NCBI GenBank assembly: GCA_965215535.1
Contig: OZ244063.1
Span: forward strand, 2,542,001-2,606,000
DNA length: 64,000 bases
Source: Bin94 sp965215535
GTDB lineage: Bacteria > Gemmatimonadota > Gemmatimonadetes > Longimicrobiales > Gaopeijiaceae
Direction: 5' to 3'
Position 1 is the stretch's first letter. Every line of letters starts with the position of its first letter. The notes beneath the pieces are model-generated. The model had not been told where the DNA came from. It was given only the letters and a program-made list of their open reading frames with translations, and made no database searches. Made by a program: the position numbers and the translations under genes. Positions 1 through 8,089 of the stretch are shown here, one piece after another.

Positions 1-1
1 C

Positions 2-1405
2 GAACTCTTCCTGCACCAGCTCATGCAGGCCCGCGTTCGCCACCAATCCACCCGCGAGCAGCCCGGCATTCCCCTGCGACGCACCAACGAGCTGATCCGC
101 GCGCTGCACGACCGGCTGCCCTTTACCCTGACCACGGCACAGGCCCGTGTCTTGCGCGAAATCTTTGCCGACATGACCTCGGAGCGGCGCATGAACCGGC
201 TCCTGCAGGGCGATGTGGGGTCGGGCAAGACGCTGGTGGCGCTCTTTGCCATGCTGCTTGCGGTCGAGGGGGGCTGTCAGGCCGCGCTGATGGCGCCCAC
301 CTCGATTCTGGCCGAACAGCATGCCAGCGGAATCGGAGATCTGCTGGCCGATCTGCCCTGCACTCTCGAGCTGCTGACCGGCGCGGCCACCGCTGCCGAG
401 CGTCGTCGAATACGGGCGCGCATCGAGAGCGGCGAGGTGCAGATCGTGATCGGCACTCACGCGCTGATTCAGGAGGGGGTGACATTCCACAGACTCGGCC
501 TGGCGGTGATCGACGAGCAGCATCGCTTCGGGGTGCGGCAGCGCATGGCTCTCTCCGAGGGCGCCCCCACCGCCGACACCCTCCTCATGTCGGCCACCCC
601 GATCCCGCGTTCGCTGGCCATGACTCTGCACGGCGATCTCGATCTGAGCATCATCGACGCGCTGCCCCCGGGTCGGCAACCGGTAACCACCCGTATCGCG
701 CTGCCCGCCAAGCGGTCCGCGATTCACGCCGAAATCCGCCACCGTCTCGAGCGCGGACGCCAGGCCTACCTGGTCTATCCGGCGATCGAGGAATCGGAAG
801 GAAGCGATCTGCGCGCGGCCGAAGTCGAGATCGAGCGGCTGCGCACCGAGGAGTTCGCCGGGTGGCGGCTGGCGCTTCTGCATGGACGTCTGCCCGCAGA
901 GGCGAAGGATCGGATCATGCGGGATTTCCAAGCCGGCGAAATCGACGTTCTGGTGGCGACCACCGTGGTGGAGGTGGGAATCGATGTTCCCAATGCAAAT
1001 ACCATGGTGATCGAAGGCGGCGAACGCTTCGGGCTTTCGCAGTTGCACCAGCTTCGGGGCCGGATCGGAAGGGGGACAGAGGGGGGCTTGTGCGTGGTGA
1101 TCGCCGATGCCGAAACCGAACGGCTGGCCGTCTTTGCCGACACCACCGACGGTTTCGAGATCGCCGCCGCCGACCTGCGGATTCGCGGCCAGGGCGATTT
1201 CTTCGGAGCCGAGCAGCATGGCCACACCATCGAACTCCGCTTTGCCGACCTGATTGAGCACCAGGATCTGATCGCTCCGGCCCAGGAGCGGGCCCGCCGC
1301 ATGATCGACGACGACCCCGATCTGACCGATCCGGCGCACGCCATCATCCGCCTTCAGCTCGACCGCCGCTTCGGCGAACGTGCCCGCCTCTTCGGAGTGG
1401 GATAG
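2..1405 (+). CDS. recG: ATP-dependent DNA helicase RecG (C-terminal two thirds)
   Basis: The reading frame is open from the window edge, so the start lies upstream; 467 residues are visible against about 690 in a full RecG. RecG remodels stalled replication forks and Holliday junctions. Seen directly: Walker A 'GDVGSGKT' near visible residue 70, the RecG form of the DEAD-type box 'DEQHRFGV', motif III 'SATPIPRS', and the helicase C-terminal motifs 'TTVVEVGIDVPNA' and 'QLRGRIGRG'. The missing part would carry the wedge/OB domain. The end 'FGERARLFGVG' is a normal RecG-like terminus. asnS follows on the same strand after 280 bases in which I see no gene or RNA. Confidence 0.97.
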   Translation, partial: ELFLHQLMQARVRHQSTREQPGIPLRRTNELIRALHDRLPFTLTTAQARVLREIFADMTSERRMNRLLQGDVGSGKTLVALFAMLLAVEGGCQAALMAPTSILAEQHASGIGDLLADLPCTLELLTGAATAAERRRIRARIESGEVQIVIGTHALIQEGVTFHRLGLAVIDEQHRFGVRQRMALSEGAPTADTLLMSATPIPRSLAMTLHGDLDLSIIDALPPGRQPVTTRIALPAKRSAIHAEIRHRLERGRQAYLVYPAIEESEGSDLRAAEVEIERLRTEEFAGWRLALLHGRLPAEAKDRIMRDFQAGEIDVLVATTVVEVGIDVPNANTMVIEGGERFGLSQLHQLRGRIGRGTEGGLCVVIADAETERLAVFADTTDGFEIAAADLRIRGQGDFFGAEQHGHTIELRFADLIEHQDLIAPAQERARRMIDDDPDLTDPAHAIIRLQLDRRFGERARLFGVG

Positions 1406-1685
1406 GGGCAGGGAACGACGATCCCGAACCCGGCAGGACGCTCCACCGCCGGGGCATCCCTCTGAAGTCAGTCGGGCCGGTCAGGCCGAACCCCCGACGC
1501 AAGCCAACCCCCTCGACCGCTTGAATCGCGGCCCTCATCCGACGACCTTCACCACCCTGACACATTTCCGTCCCCGACCTTTCGGTGCGCGAAGTCCGTC
1601 CCTGACCCGGCCGCGCTGTCCTTCGCATGCAGCCCGCCCTCATGCCGGTGGCCTCCGTCCTCCTCTGCTCCCTCCTCAATGCGCC

Positions 1686-3020
1686 ATGAAATCCCCTGAC
1701 GATCTGCCTGTCTCCGAATCTCCCGCCCCCCCGAACGTCACCATCGGCGCACTCGCCCACCACACCGACCGCGAAGTGGCGCTCTCTGGCTGGGTCCAGG
1801 CGCTTCGGGTGCATGCCCGCGTCGCCTTTGTCATGCTGCGCGACGGCACGGGAACGGTGCAGTGCGTGGCGGTGCGCTCCGAGCTCGACGACGAACGCTG
1901 GACGCTGGCCACCACCCTTGCCCAGGAATCGTGCATCGGGATCACCGGCACCGTCCGCGCCGACGCCCGCGCCCCCGGCGGCTACGAAATCACCCTGACC
2001 GATCTTACCCTGATCGGCTCCAGCGACGACTTCCCTATTCAGCCCAAGGAGCACGGCGTCGAGTTTCTGCTCGATCATCGCCACCTCTGGCTGCGCTCCA
2101 GCATTCAGCGCGCGGGACTGCGAATCCGGGCCGAGGTGGAGCAGGCCATCCACGATTTCTTCTACGAACGCGATTTTGTGCGGATCGACACTCCCATTCT
2201 GACCGGCGCAATCGGCGAATCGGCCGGAACCCTCTTCGAGACCGACTACTTCGGCGATCGCGCCTTCCTGGCCCAGACCGGACAGCTTTATGTCGAGAGC
2301 GCCTGCCCCGCCTTTCGCAAGGTCTATTGCTTCGGGCCCACCTTCCGCGCCGAAAAATCGAAAACGCGCCGCCACCTCACCGAGTTCTGGATGATCGAGC
2401 CCGAGGTCGCCTTTGCCGATTCCAGCGACAACATGGATCTGCAGGAAGAGTTCATCTGCCACCTTGTGGCGCGGGTTCTGGAGCGTCGCTCTGCGGAGCT
2501 CGATGTACTGGAGCGCGACCGCACCATTCTCGAGGGCATTCGCCCGCCCTTTCCACGCATCAGCTATAGCGAAGTTGTGGAGCGCCTGAAGGCCGAAGGG
2601 CGCGACTTCGAGTGGGGACGCGATCTGGGTGCGGTCGAGGAGCAGATCGTGTCGGACTGGTATAAAAAACCGGTCTTTGTGTACAACTATCCGAAGGCAG
2701 CCAAGGCCTTTTACATGAAGGAAAATCCGGACGACCCGCGCACGGTTCTCTGCAACGATCTCCTGGCGCCCGAGGGTTATGGCGAGCTCATCGGGGGCAG
2801 CCAGCGCGAAGACGATCTGGAGCGTCTGCAGGCGCGCATCCGCGAAGAGAAGCTGCCCGAAGAGGCCTACGGCTGGTATCTGGATCTGCGCCGCTATGGA
2901 ACCTTCCCCCACTCCGGATTCGGTCTGGGTTTGGAGCGCACGGTAGGGTGGATCGCCGGCCGGCCGCATATTCGCGAACTCATTCCCTATCCGCGGCTCA
3001 TCAATCGCCTGACGCCATGA
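1686..3020 (+). CDS. asnS: Asparaginyl-tRNA synthetase
   Basis: Class II aminoacyl-tRNA synthetase charging tRNA-Asn, 444 residues. An OB-fold anticodon-binding domain (about residues 15-110, with 'VALSGWVQALRVHA') precedes the catalytic core. Class II motif 2 is 'FGPTFRAEKSKTRRHLTEFW' and motif 3 is 'GFGLGLERTVGWIAG'. The end 'IPYPRLINRLTP' is typical of AsnRS rather than AspRS. I chose the ATG at 1686 because the OB-fold begins right after it; the frame is open further upstream, but that stretch is Pro/Arg-rich and unlike the family. A short GC hairpin (3101-3115) lies between this gene and the next. Confidence 0.96.
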   Translation: MKSPDDLPVSESPAPPNVTIGALAHHTDREVALSGWVQALRVHARVAFVMLRDGTGTVQCVAVRSELDDERWTLATTLAQESCIGITGTVRADARAPGGYEITLTDLTLIGSSDDFPIQPKEHGVEFLLDHRHLWLRSSIQRAGLRIRAEVEQAIHDFFYERDFVRIDTPILTGAIGESAGTLFETDYFGDRAFLAQTGQLYVESACPAFRKVYCFGPTFRAEKSKTRRHLTEFWMIEPEVAFADSSDNMDLQEEFICHLVARVLERRSAELDVLERDRTILEGIRPPFPRISYSEVVERLKAEGRDFEWGRDLGAVEEQIVSDWYKKPVFVYNYPKAAKAFYMKENPDDPRTVLCNDLLAPEGYGELIGGSQREDDLERLQARIREEKLPEEAYGWYLDLRRYGTFPHSGFGLGLERTVGWIAGRPHIRELIPYPRLINRLTP

Positions 3021-3123
3021 AGCTCCTGCCGCCGTCATTGCCGCAGTGCAGGGGCGGCGTTCCCGCTGCCCGGGGAGAAGGGGGGCGCCTGGGGGGATTT
3101 GCCCGGAAGCCGGGCCACCGCGC

Positions 3124-4185
3124 ATGAGCCGGATCGTGGTCGATCTGCGCGACCGGCGCCCCATCTGGGAACTTCCCGACCGGGCTCGCCGCACCATTCT
3201 GGCTGCGCTCCCGCCGGGATGGCGGATCGAGTTCATGGAATCGATCTCCGATGGCTCCGGCGATGGCATGGGTCGGATTCACGACGAAATCCTGGCTGCC
3301 GTGGCCGATGCGCGCGTCTACATGGGCTATGGAATCCCGGCAGAGCTGCTGGAGCGGGGGCCGAAGCTGGAGTGGGTGCATTCGGGGGCGGCCGGGGTGG
3401 CTTCATCGCTCCACTCCGCCATGCTGACCCGTTCGGTTCTCTTTACCAACTCGGCCGGAATCCACGCCGTGCCGATGGCCGAAACGGTGATGGCCATGAT
3501 CCTCCACTTTGCGCGGGGGCTTGATCTGGCAACGCGCGCGCAGTTCGCAGGGCGGTGGGGGGCGCATGAATACTGGAAGGCCGATGCGCCGGTGCGCGAG
3601 GTGGGTGGAGCGGTGGTGGGAATTCTGGGCTATGGAGGAATCGGGCGCGAGGTGGCGGGGCGGGCCAGGGCCTTCGGAGCCCGGGTCAGGGCGGTGCGGC
3701 GGCGCAGCGAAGGGATGGCGGCAGAGAACGCTCCGAAGGTGGCCGGAACCGGGGCCGATATCGACGTTGTGGTCGGAGAGGATGGGGTGGAGGCCGTGGT
3801 GCGGGAGTCCGACTATCTGGTGATTGCACTGCCCGAAACCCCTGAAACCCGCGGAATCCTGACCCGCGAGCGGCTCCTCGACATGAAGAGGGGCGCCGTG
3901 CTGATCAACGTCGCCCGCGGTCGCCTGGTCGATGAAGATGCGCTCTTCGATGCGCTTGCCCCCGGGGGACCCTTGCGCGGAGCCGGACTGGATGTCTTTC
4001 ACCGCGAACCACTGCCGAAGGGCCACCCCTTCTACACCCATCCCCGTGTACTGATGACGCCCCATGTATCTGCGACCACGCCCCGTTTCTGGGAGCGCCA
4101 GGCAGCGCTGATCGCGGCCAATATCGAACGCTTCGCCCGGGGCGCGCCCTTGCACAATCTTGTCGATAAGGACGCCGGGTATTGA
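3124..4185 (+). CDS. D-2-hydroxyacid dehydrogenase (NAD-binding)
   Basis: 353 residues, about the usual size for the D-isomer-specific 2-hydroxyacid dehydrogenase family, which reduces 2-oxoacids or oxidises D-2-hydroxyacids with NAD(P)H. The Rossmann motif 'GILGYGGIGREVAG' lies near residue 165. The substrate-side signature 'INVARGRLVDEDAL' and the C-terminal 'TPHVSATTPRFWERQ' carrying the catalytic His are present. The start ATG at 3124 gives a clean N-terminal beta strand 'MSRIVVDLRD'. The substrate cannot be told from sequence. It is probably co-directional with asnS; an AT-rich tract begins just after its stop. Confidence 0.88.
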   Translation: MSRIVVDLRDRRPIWELPDRARRTILAALPPGWRIEFMESISDGSGDGMGRIHDEILAAVADARVYMGYGIPAELLERGPKLEWVHSGAAGVASSLHSAMLTRSVLFTNSAGIHAVPMAETVMAMILHFARGLDLATRAQFAGRWGAHEYWKADAPVREVGGAVVGILGYGGIGREVAGRARAFGARVRAVRRRSEGMAAENAPKVAGTGADIDVVVGEDGVEAVVRESDYLVIALPETPETRGILTRERLLDMKRGAVLINVARGRLVDEDALFDALAPGGPLRGAGLDVFHREPLPKGHPFYTHPRVLMTPHVSATTPRFWERQAALIAANIERFARGAPLHNLVDKDAGY

Positions 4186-4467
4186 TGTTGTGATTGTTGT
4201 GTTTTGTCACATTGTTATCACAATTGTCACAACATTATAACAATTATCATATCGTTATCATAATAATCGAAATATTTTCGGAATATGAATGACTCATTCG
4301 CTTTGCGGCCGATTCCTGCAACAGCGGTTGCAATGTTCGACATAATTCCGACATGTAAAACAATTTTCGATTCCACATTGCGACACAACCGATCATGCAA
4401 GGTTGCATATTCACGCATGGACGAATGTGCACCGCGCCGACGCGCTGTCAGCGAACTTCATGCGCCA
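4186..4467. other. AT-rich gene-free spacer with degenerate TTGTYAYCA-like repeats
   Basis: Space between the convergent dehydrogenase and mazG genes. The first ~105 bases (4186-4290) are strongly AT-rich in a GC-rich neighbourhood and consist of loosely repeated units such as 'TTGTTATCACAA', 'TTGTCACAACA' and 'TCGTTATCATAA', several of them near-palindromic. The rest is mixed in composition. No gene or RNA is recognisable. Because both flanking genes end here, a promoter role is unlikely. Confidence 0.6.
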
Positions 4468-4492
4468 GACGGGACAAAATCACAATCCCGTC
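4468..4492 (-). terminator. Stem-loop just after mazG
   Basis: Arms GACGGGA (4468-4474) and TCCCGTC (4486-4492) enclose an 11-base loop, two bases beyond the mazG stop codon. There is no clear U-run, so it could be a weak intrinsic terminator or an mRNA 3' end stabiliser. Confidence 0.45.
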
Positions 4493-4493
4493 C

Positions 4494-4925
4494 TCACCCC
4501 ACCGACCGCTTGGCCTCTTCCCAGAGTTCATCCAGGAGCGAAAGCGGGGTTCCGGGCATGGGGAGCTTGCGCAAATTTGCAAGGCGCTCGATCTCGGCAA
4601 AGCGCGCCTCGAAGCGAACGGTCGCGCCGGTCAGCGCAGCGCCCGGATCGACCCCGGCCATGCGGGCCACATTCACCACCGCAAAGAGAAGGTCGCCCAG
4701 CTCGGCCACCAGGGCCGACTCCTCGCTCCCCCCCAGCACGGCTGCCACCTCATCCGCCTCTTCGCGCACCTTTGCGAGCGCCTCCTCGGCCTCGGTCCAG
4801 TCGAATCCCCGGCTCCGTGCCCGGCGCTGGACCGCTTCGGCCCACATTAGCGCACACGCGCCCGGCTCCCGTCCGTTCTCCCGGCTCCGCCCCTCGGCCC
4901 CGCACCCGCAGTCATCGCTCTTCAT
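4494..4925 (-). CDS. Single-domain MazG-type nucleotide pyrophosphohydrolase
   Basis: 143 residues matching only the second half of a classical two-domain MazG. Seen: 'RGFDWTEAEEALAKVREEAD' (acidic metal-binding helix with the family EExE-like pattern), 'AELGDLLFAVVNVARMAGVD' (the ExxD-type helix) and 'RFEARFAEIERLA'. The family hydrolyses non-canonical or surplus NTPs to NMP and PPi. The ATG at 4925 is preferred; an upstream extension of the frame is Arg/Gly-rich and runs into the alr promoter region. It is divergent from alr across 134 bases. The loss of the first MazG domain is visible; whether it alters substrate choice is unknown. Confidence 0.82.
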   Translation of the reverse strand: MKSDDCGCGAEGRSRENGREPGACALMWAEAVQRRARSRGFDWTEAEEALAKVREEADEVAAVLGGSEESALVAELGDLLFAVVNVARMAGVDPGAALTGATVRFEARFAEIERLANLRKLPMPGTPLSLLDELWEEAKRSVG

Positions 4926-5047
4926 CGCTGTTGCCCCGCTTCCTTCGTGAAATTGCCCGTCCGAACCCCTTTCCCGTCCCCTCCGGAACCGCTTCGCCGA
5001 CCGGCATTCACTCCTTCCTGCTGATCGGACGATGATCCCGCCAACGA

Positions 5048-5059
5048 TATACTCCACAG
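5048..5059 (+). promoter_or_regulatory. -10 element placed for a leaderless alr transcript
   Basis: TATACT at 5048-5053 is followed by six bases and then the alr ATG at 5060. With normal -10 to start spacing, transcription would begin at or within a base or two of the ATG, giving a leaderless mRNA. No Shine-Dalgarno sequence is present. A -35-like TCGGAC sits at 5025-5030, 17 bases upstream. Confidence 0.5.
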
Positions 5060-6220
5060 ATGACCCCGAAGCATCCCCACTCCGAAACCGGCCCTCGCGA
5101 ACGCGCCTGGATTGATGTCCGCTACGGTGCCCTGCTCGACAATCTGGAGCAGATCCGCGCGGCCAATCCACCCGACACGCAGCTCATCCCCATGGTCAAG
5201 GCCGACGGATACGGACTCGGCGCCTTCCCCGCGACCGCCGCCCTGCATTCGGCCAACCCCCTGGGCTGGGGGGTGGCCACCCTGGCCGAGGCCGAAGCGC
5301 TCAGAGATCACGGCCTCTCCGAGCCGATCATGATCTTCTCTCCCATCCCCCCCGACTCCCTGCCCCGCGCGGTTGCGGCCAGAGCCATTCCCGCCATCTC
5401 CGATCCCCGGAGCCTTGCCGTCCTGCGCAATCTCGCCCTGCACGCCTCCAACCCGATTACCTTCCAGCTCGAACTGGACACCGGAATGGGCCGCGCCGGA
5501 TTCGCTCTCGACCCCATGCCCGCATCGATCTGGCGCTCCGCGCTTCGGGACGCGATCCGCGCCGGGCTCCGCATCTTTGGCGTCTTCACCCACCTGCACT
5601 CCGCCGAGGCCGCCGACACATCCACAGCCCGCGCCCAGATCCGGGACTTCGACAGCGTCGTCGAGACCCTGCAGCGCGACGGCATCCTTCCCGACGACAC
5701 GCTGATCCACTGTGCCAACAGCGCAGCCGCCATGCGCTCCGATCTGCGTTCGCGCACAGCCAATGCAGTCCGCCCCGGAATCCACCTCTATGGAGCGGTC
5801 GCCGGCCCCGCAGTGCCCGCCCCCACGCCGGTTGCCACCCTGCGCGCCCGCGTGCTTCTGGTTCGCAACGCCGCCCCCGGGACCACCCTGGGTTACGGGG
5901 CCACCTATCGGGCCAGCTCCGAAGAGCGTTGGGCGGTGATCGGAATCGGCTACGGCGACGGGCTTCCGCGCGCACTCGGTAACCGTGGATTCGCGCTCTT
6001 CCAGGGCCGTCGCCTGCGCATAATCGGCCGCATCTCGATGGACACGACCGTTGTCCGCATGGACGACTGCGATCTTGTTCCCGGCGATGTGGTTACCTTC
6101 TTCGGTCGCGATGGTGACACCGAATTGCCCTTGGAGAAGGTTGCCGGGCTGGCGGGTACCATTCCCTACGAGATTCTGACCGGGCTCTCGCCGCGGCTGC
6201 CCCGGGTTCCGGCAAAGTGA
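5060..6220 (+). CDS. alr: Alanine racemase
   Basis: PLP enzyme interconverting L- and D-alanine for peptidoglycan; 386 residues, normal length. The PLP lysine is K47 in 'MVKADGYGLG'. The second-domain catalytic tyrosine lies in 'LGYGATYRAS', followed by 'GIGYGDGLPRAL' and 'GRISMD', all typical. It begins a plus-strand run through comEC with gaps of 0-16 bases; cdd starts 4 bases after its stop. The promoter appears to be the TATACT element directly upstream. Confidence 0.97.
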   Translation: MTPKHPHSETGPRERAWIDVRYGALLDNLEQIRAANPPDTQLIPMVKADGYGLGAFPATAALHSANPLGWGVATLAEAEALRDHGLSEPIMIFSPIPPDSLPRAVAARAIPAISDPRSLAVLRNLALHASNPITFQLELDTGMGRAGFALDPMPASIWRSALRDAIRAGLRIFGVFTHLHSAEAADTSTARAQIRDFDSVVETLQRDGILPDDTLIHCANSAAAMRSDLRSRTANAVRPGIHLYGAVAGPAVPAPTPVATLRARVLLVRNAAPGTTLGYGATYRASSEERWAVIGIGYGDGLPRALGNRGFALFQGRRLRIIGRISMDTTVVRMDDCDLVPGDVVTFFGRDGDTELPLEKVAGLAGTIPYEILTGLSPRLPRVPAK

Positions 6221-6224
6221 CACA

Positions 6225-6707
6225 ATGAATCCGCTTCCCCTTGAACGCCTGACCGATCTTGCGCACGAGACCCTTCGTCGCGCCTATGCCCCCTATTCCG
6301 GTTTTCGGGTGGGGGCTGCGCTGGAATCGCGCTCGGGCGCCCTCTTCGTCGGGTGCAATGTGGAAAACGCCTCCTTCGGTCTGACCATCTGCGCCGAGCG
6401 GGTCGCCCTGGGAAGGGCCGTGGCCGATGGTCACAGGCAGTTCCGCCGTCTGGTGATCGTCACCGAAGCCGAAGAGGCGGTCCCTCCCTGCGGAGCCTGT
6501 CGCCAGGTTGTCGCCGAGTTCGGCGCAGAGATCGAAATTCACAGTATCGGCCGCTCCGAAACCCGCTCATGGTCGCTCCGCGAGTTGCTTCCCCAGGCCT
6601 TCGTCCTCGACGCGGCCGAGGGTGGCGCCACCCGGTCGAATCCCGCCGATCGGGCTCCGGGGTGCGCCCCCGCCATGCCGATGTCCCCGCAGGAGAAGGC
6701 GAGATGA
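6225..6707 (+). CDS. cdd: Cytidine deaminase
   Basis: Zinc-dependent deamination of cytidine/deoxycytidine in pyrimidine salvage. The zinc and catalytic motifs are intact: 'CAER' in 'TICAERVAL' and 'PCGACRQ'. 'YAPYSGFRVGAAL' is the family N-terminal signature. At 160 residues it carries about 25 extra, low-complexity C-terminal residues compared with the usual ~130. Its stop overlaps the next start as ATGA, implying translational coupling with the lipoprotein gene. Confidence 0.95.
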   Translation: MNPLPLERLTDLAHETLRRAYAPYSGFRVGAALESRSGALFVGCNVENASFGLTICAERVALGRAVADGHRQFRRLVIVTEAEEAVPPCGACRQVVAEFGAEIEIHSIGRSETRSWSLRELLPQAFVLDAAEGGATRSNPADRAPGCAPAMPMSPQEKAR

Positions 6708-8089
6708 GGCTGGCCAGCCCCCGGATCCTGCCACCGGCCCGGTGCCGGTCTGCCCGGTCACCCGGTCTTTGCGGTTGGGCTGTTCTCCCTTGCGTTCTCT
6801 TCCTCGCAGCCTGCCAGGAGGCGCTCCCCACCGCAGAGAGCGACGATCTGGTGCGTGCCGGCGTGGCGGTCGAGGTCACCCTGCCAGCGCGCGATTTCCT
6901 GGAGCGCGTGCGCATCTACGGCGGATATGGCCGCGCGGCCGAGCTGGGCGGCGGCTTTATCGCTCACCGCTTCGGCAGCGGCGACCCGACCGGAGACGAA
7001 AGCGGGCTAGAGGCGGCCACCCTCCTCCGCTTCGGGCGCTACCCCCTCTTCGCCACCGTCACCGATACCGCGGGCACGGCCCGGCCCGATTCCGCGCTCA
7101 CCTTCCTCTCGGGGCAGATCGTGGCCCGTTTCGACACCCTCGGGAGCGTTCACAACGGTCCGGTCACCATTCGTGCGCACGCCCTGACCGAACCCTGGGA
7201 CGGCCAGAGCGCCAACTGGAACCACGCGATCGACACCGTACAGCATCGGGTGGCCTGGTCGGCGCCCGGAGGGGGCGAGCTGCGCCCGCTCGGCGAGGTC
7301 GTCTGGAATCCCGCAGAGGGCGATTCGGTCCTCATCCCGATCGATTCGGCGCAGGTGGCCGCCTGGGCCGACACCACCGATCCGGCGCGCGGGCTGCGCC
7401 TGGGCTCTACCACGCCAGGCGTGCGTCTCCAACTGCAGACCACGCTGCTGCGTCTGGAGACCCTGCCCAGCCTCAATCCCGACACCATCATCGAGCTGCT
7501 GGCCGTCAACGAGAACGCCACCTTCATCTACGACCCCCTTCCTCCTCCTCCCGCCGCCGGAATGCGCGTCGGGGGCGTTCCCGCCTGGCGCACCGTCCTC
7601 GATCTCGACATTCCCGCCACCCTCACGGGGCCGCCCTCGCTCTGCGCCACCCTGGGCTGTCCTCTCGAGATCAGACCCGAACACCTTTCCTACGCCGGCC
7701 TGCGCCTCACCACCCGCGCTCCCCATCCGGCCTTTGCCCCCTCCGATACGATCAGCATCGATGTGCGCCCGGTCATGGTTCCCTCCATTCTGCCCAAGTC
7801 GCCGCTGGGCGAATCGCTGACCGGAATTGCAGGGGTTGTGCTTTCGCCGGAGTGGTTTGCGCCGCCGGGGGGGCATATCGTCGAGGTGCCGCTGACCACG
7901 CTGGTGGGCGATCTTTTGAGTGAACCGGATGCGAGCCAGGATCCTGTAGGCAGCACGATTGCGCTCCTTGCCAGCTTCGAGCCGCTCTCGCTCGAGTACG
8001 CCTCCTTCGGGGGACTGAATCCGGCGGGGACCGCGCCCGGCGAACCGGAACTGCGGCTGATCCTGAACTTTTCGCGAGGTGGTTCATGA
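6704..8089 (+). CDS. Hypothetical lipoprotein
   Basis: 461 residues, no recognised family. The N-terminus is basic and followed by a hydrophobic stretch ending in the lipobox-like 'LFLAAC', so it is probably a lipoprotein. The rest alternates beta-rich segments with no visible catalytic motif. The start ATG overlaps the cdd stop (ATGA) and has AGGAG 9 bases upstream. It overlaps the following outer-membrane protein gene by the same 4-base arrangement. A lipoprotein translationally coupled to a beta-barrel partner suggests that they act together in the outer membrane, but the function is unknown. Confidence 0.8.
   Translation: MRLASPRILPPARCRSARSPGLCGWAVLPCVLFLAACQEALPTAESDDLVRAGVAVEVTLPARDFLERVRIYGGYGRAAELGGGFIAHRFGSGDPTGDESGLEAATLLRFGRYPLFATVTDTAGTARPDSALTFLSGQIVARFDTLGSVHNGPVTIRAHALTEPWDGQSANWNHAIDTVQHRVAWSAPGGGELRPLGEVVWNPAEGDSVLIPIDSAQVAAWADTTDPARGLRLGSTTPGVRLQLQTTLLRLETLPSLNPDTIIELLAVNENATFIYDPLPPPPAAGMRVGGVPAWRTVLDLDIPATLTGPPSLCATLGCPLEIRPEHLSYAGLRLTTRAPHPAFAPSDTISIDVRPVMVPSILPKSPLGESLTGIAGVVLSPEWFAPPGGHIVEVPLTTLVGDLLSEPDASQDPVGSTIALLASFEPLSLEYASFGGLNPAGTAPGEPELRLILNFSRGGS

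Noticed and set aside
1406..1685. tRNA or small RNA gene between recG and asnS
   Set aside because: No cloverleaf or conserved RNA motif could be found by eye in the 280 bases.
1344..3269. 641-codon minus-strand frame opposite asnS
   Set aside because: asnS has all class II synthetase motifs; the antisense product has none.
4186..4290. Replication origin
   Set aside because: AT-rich, but no cluster of full DnaA boxes and no dnaA, dnaN or gyr genes nearby.
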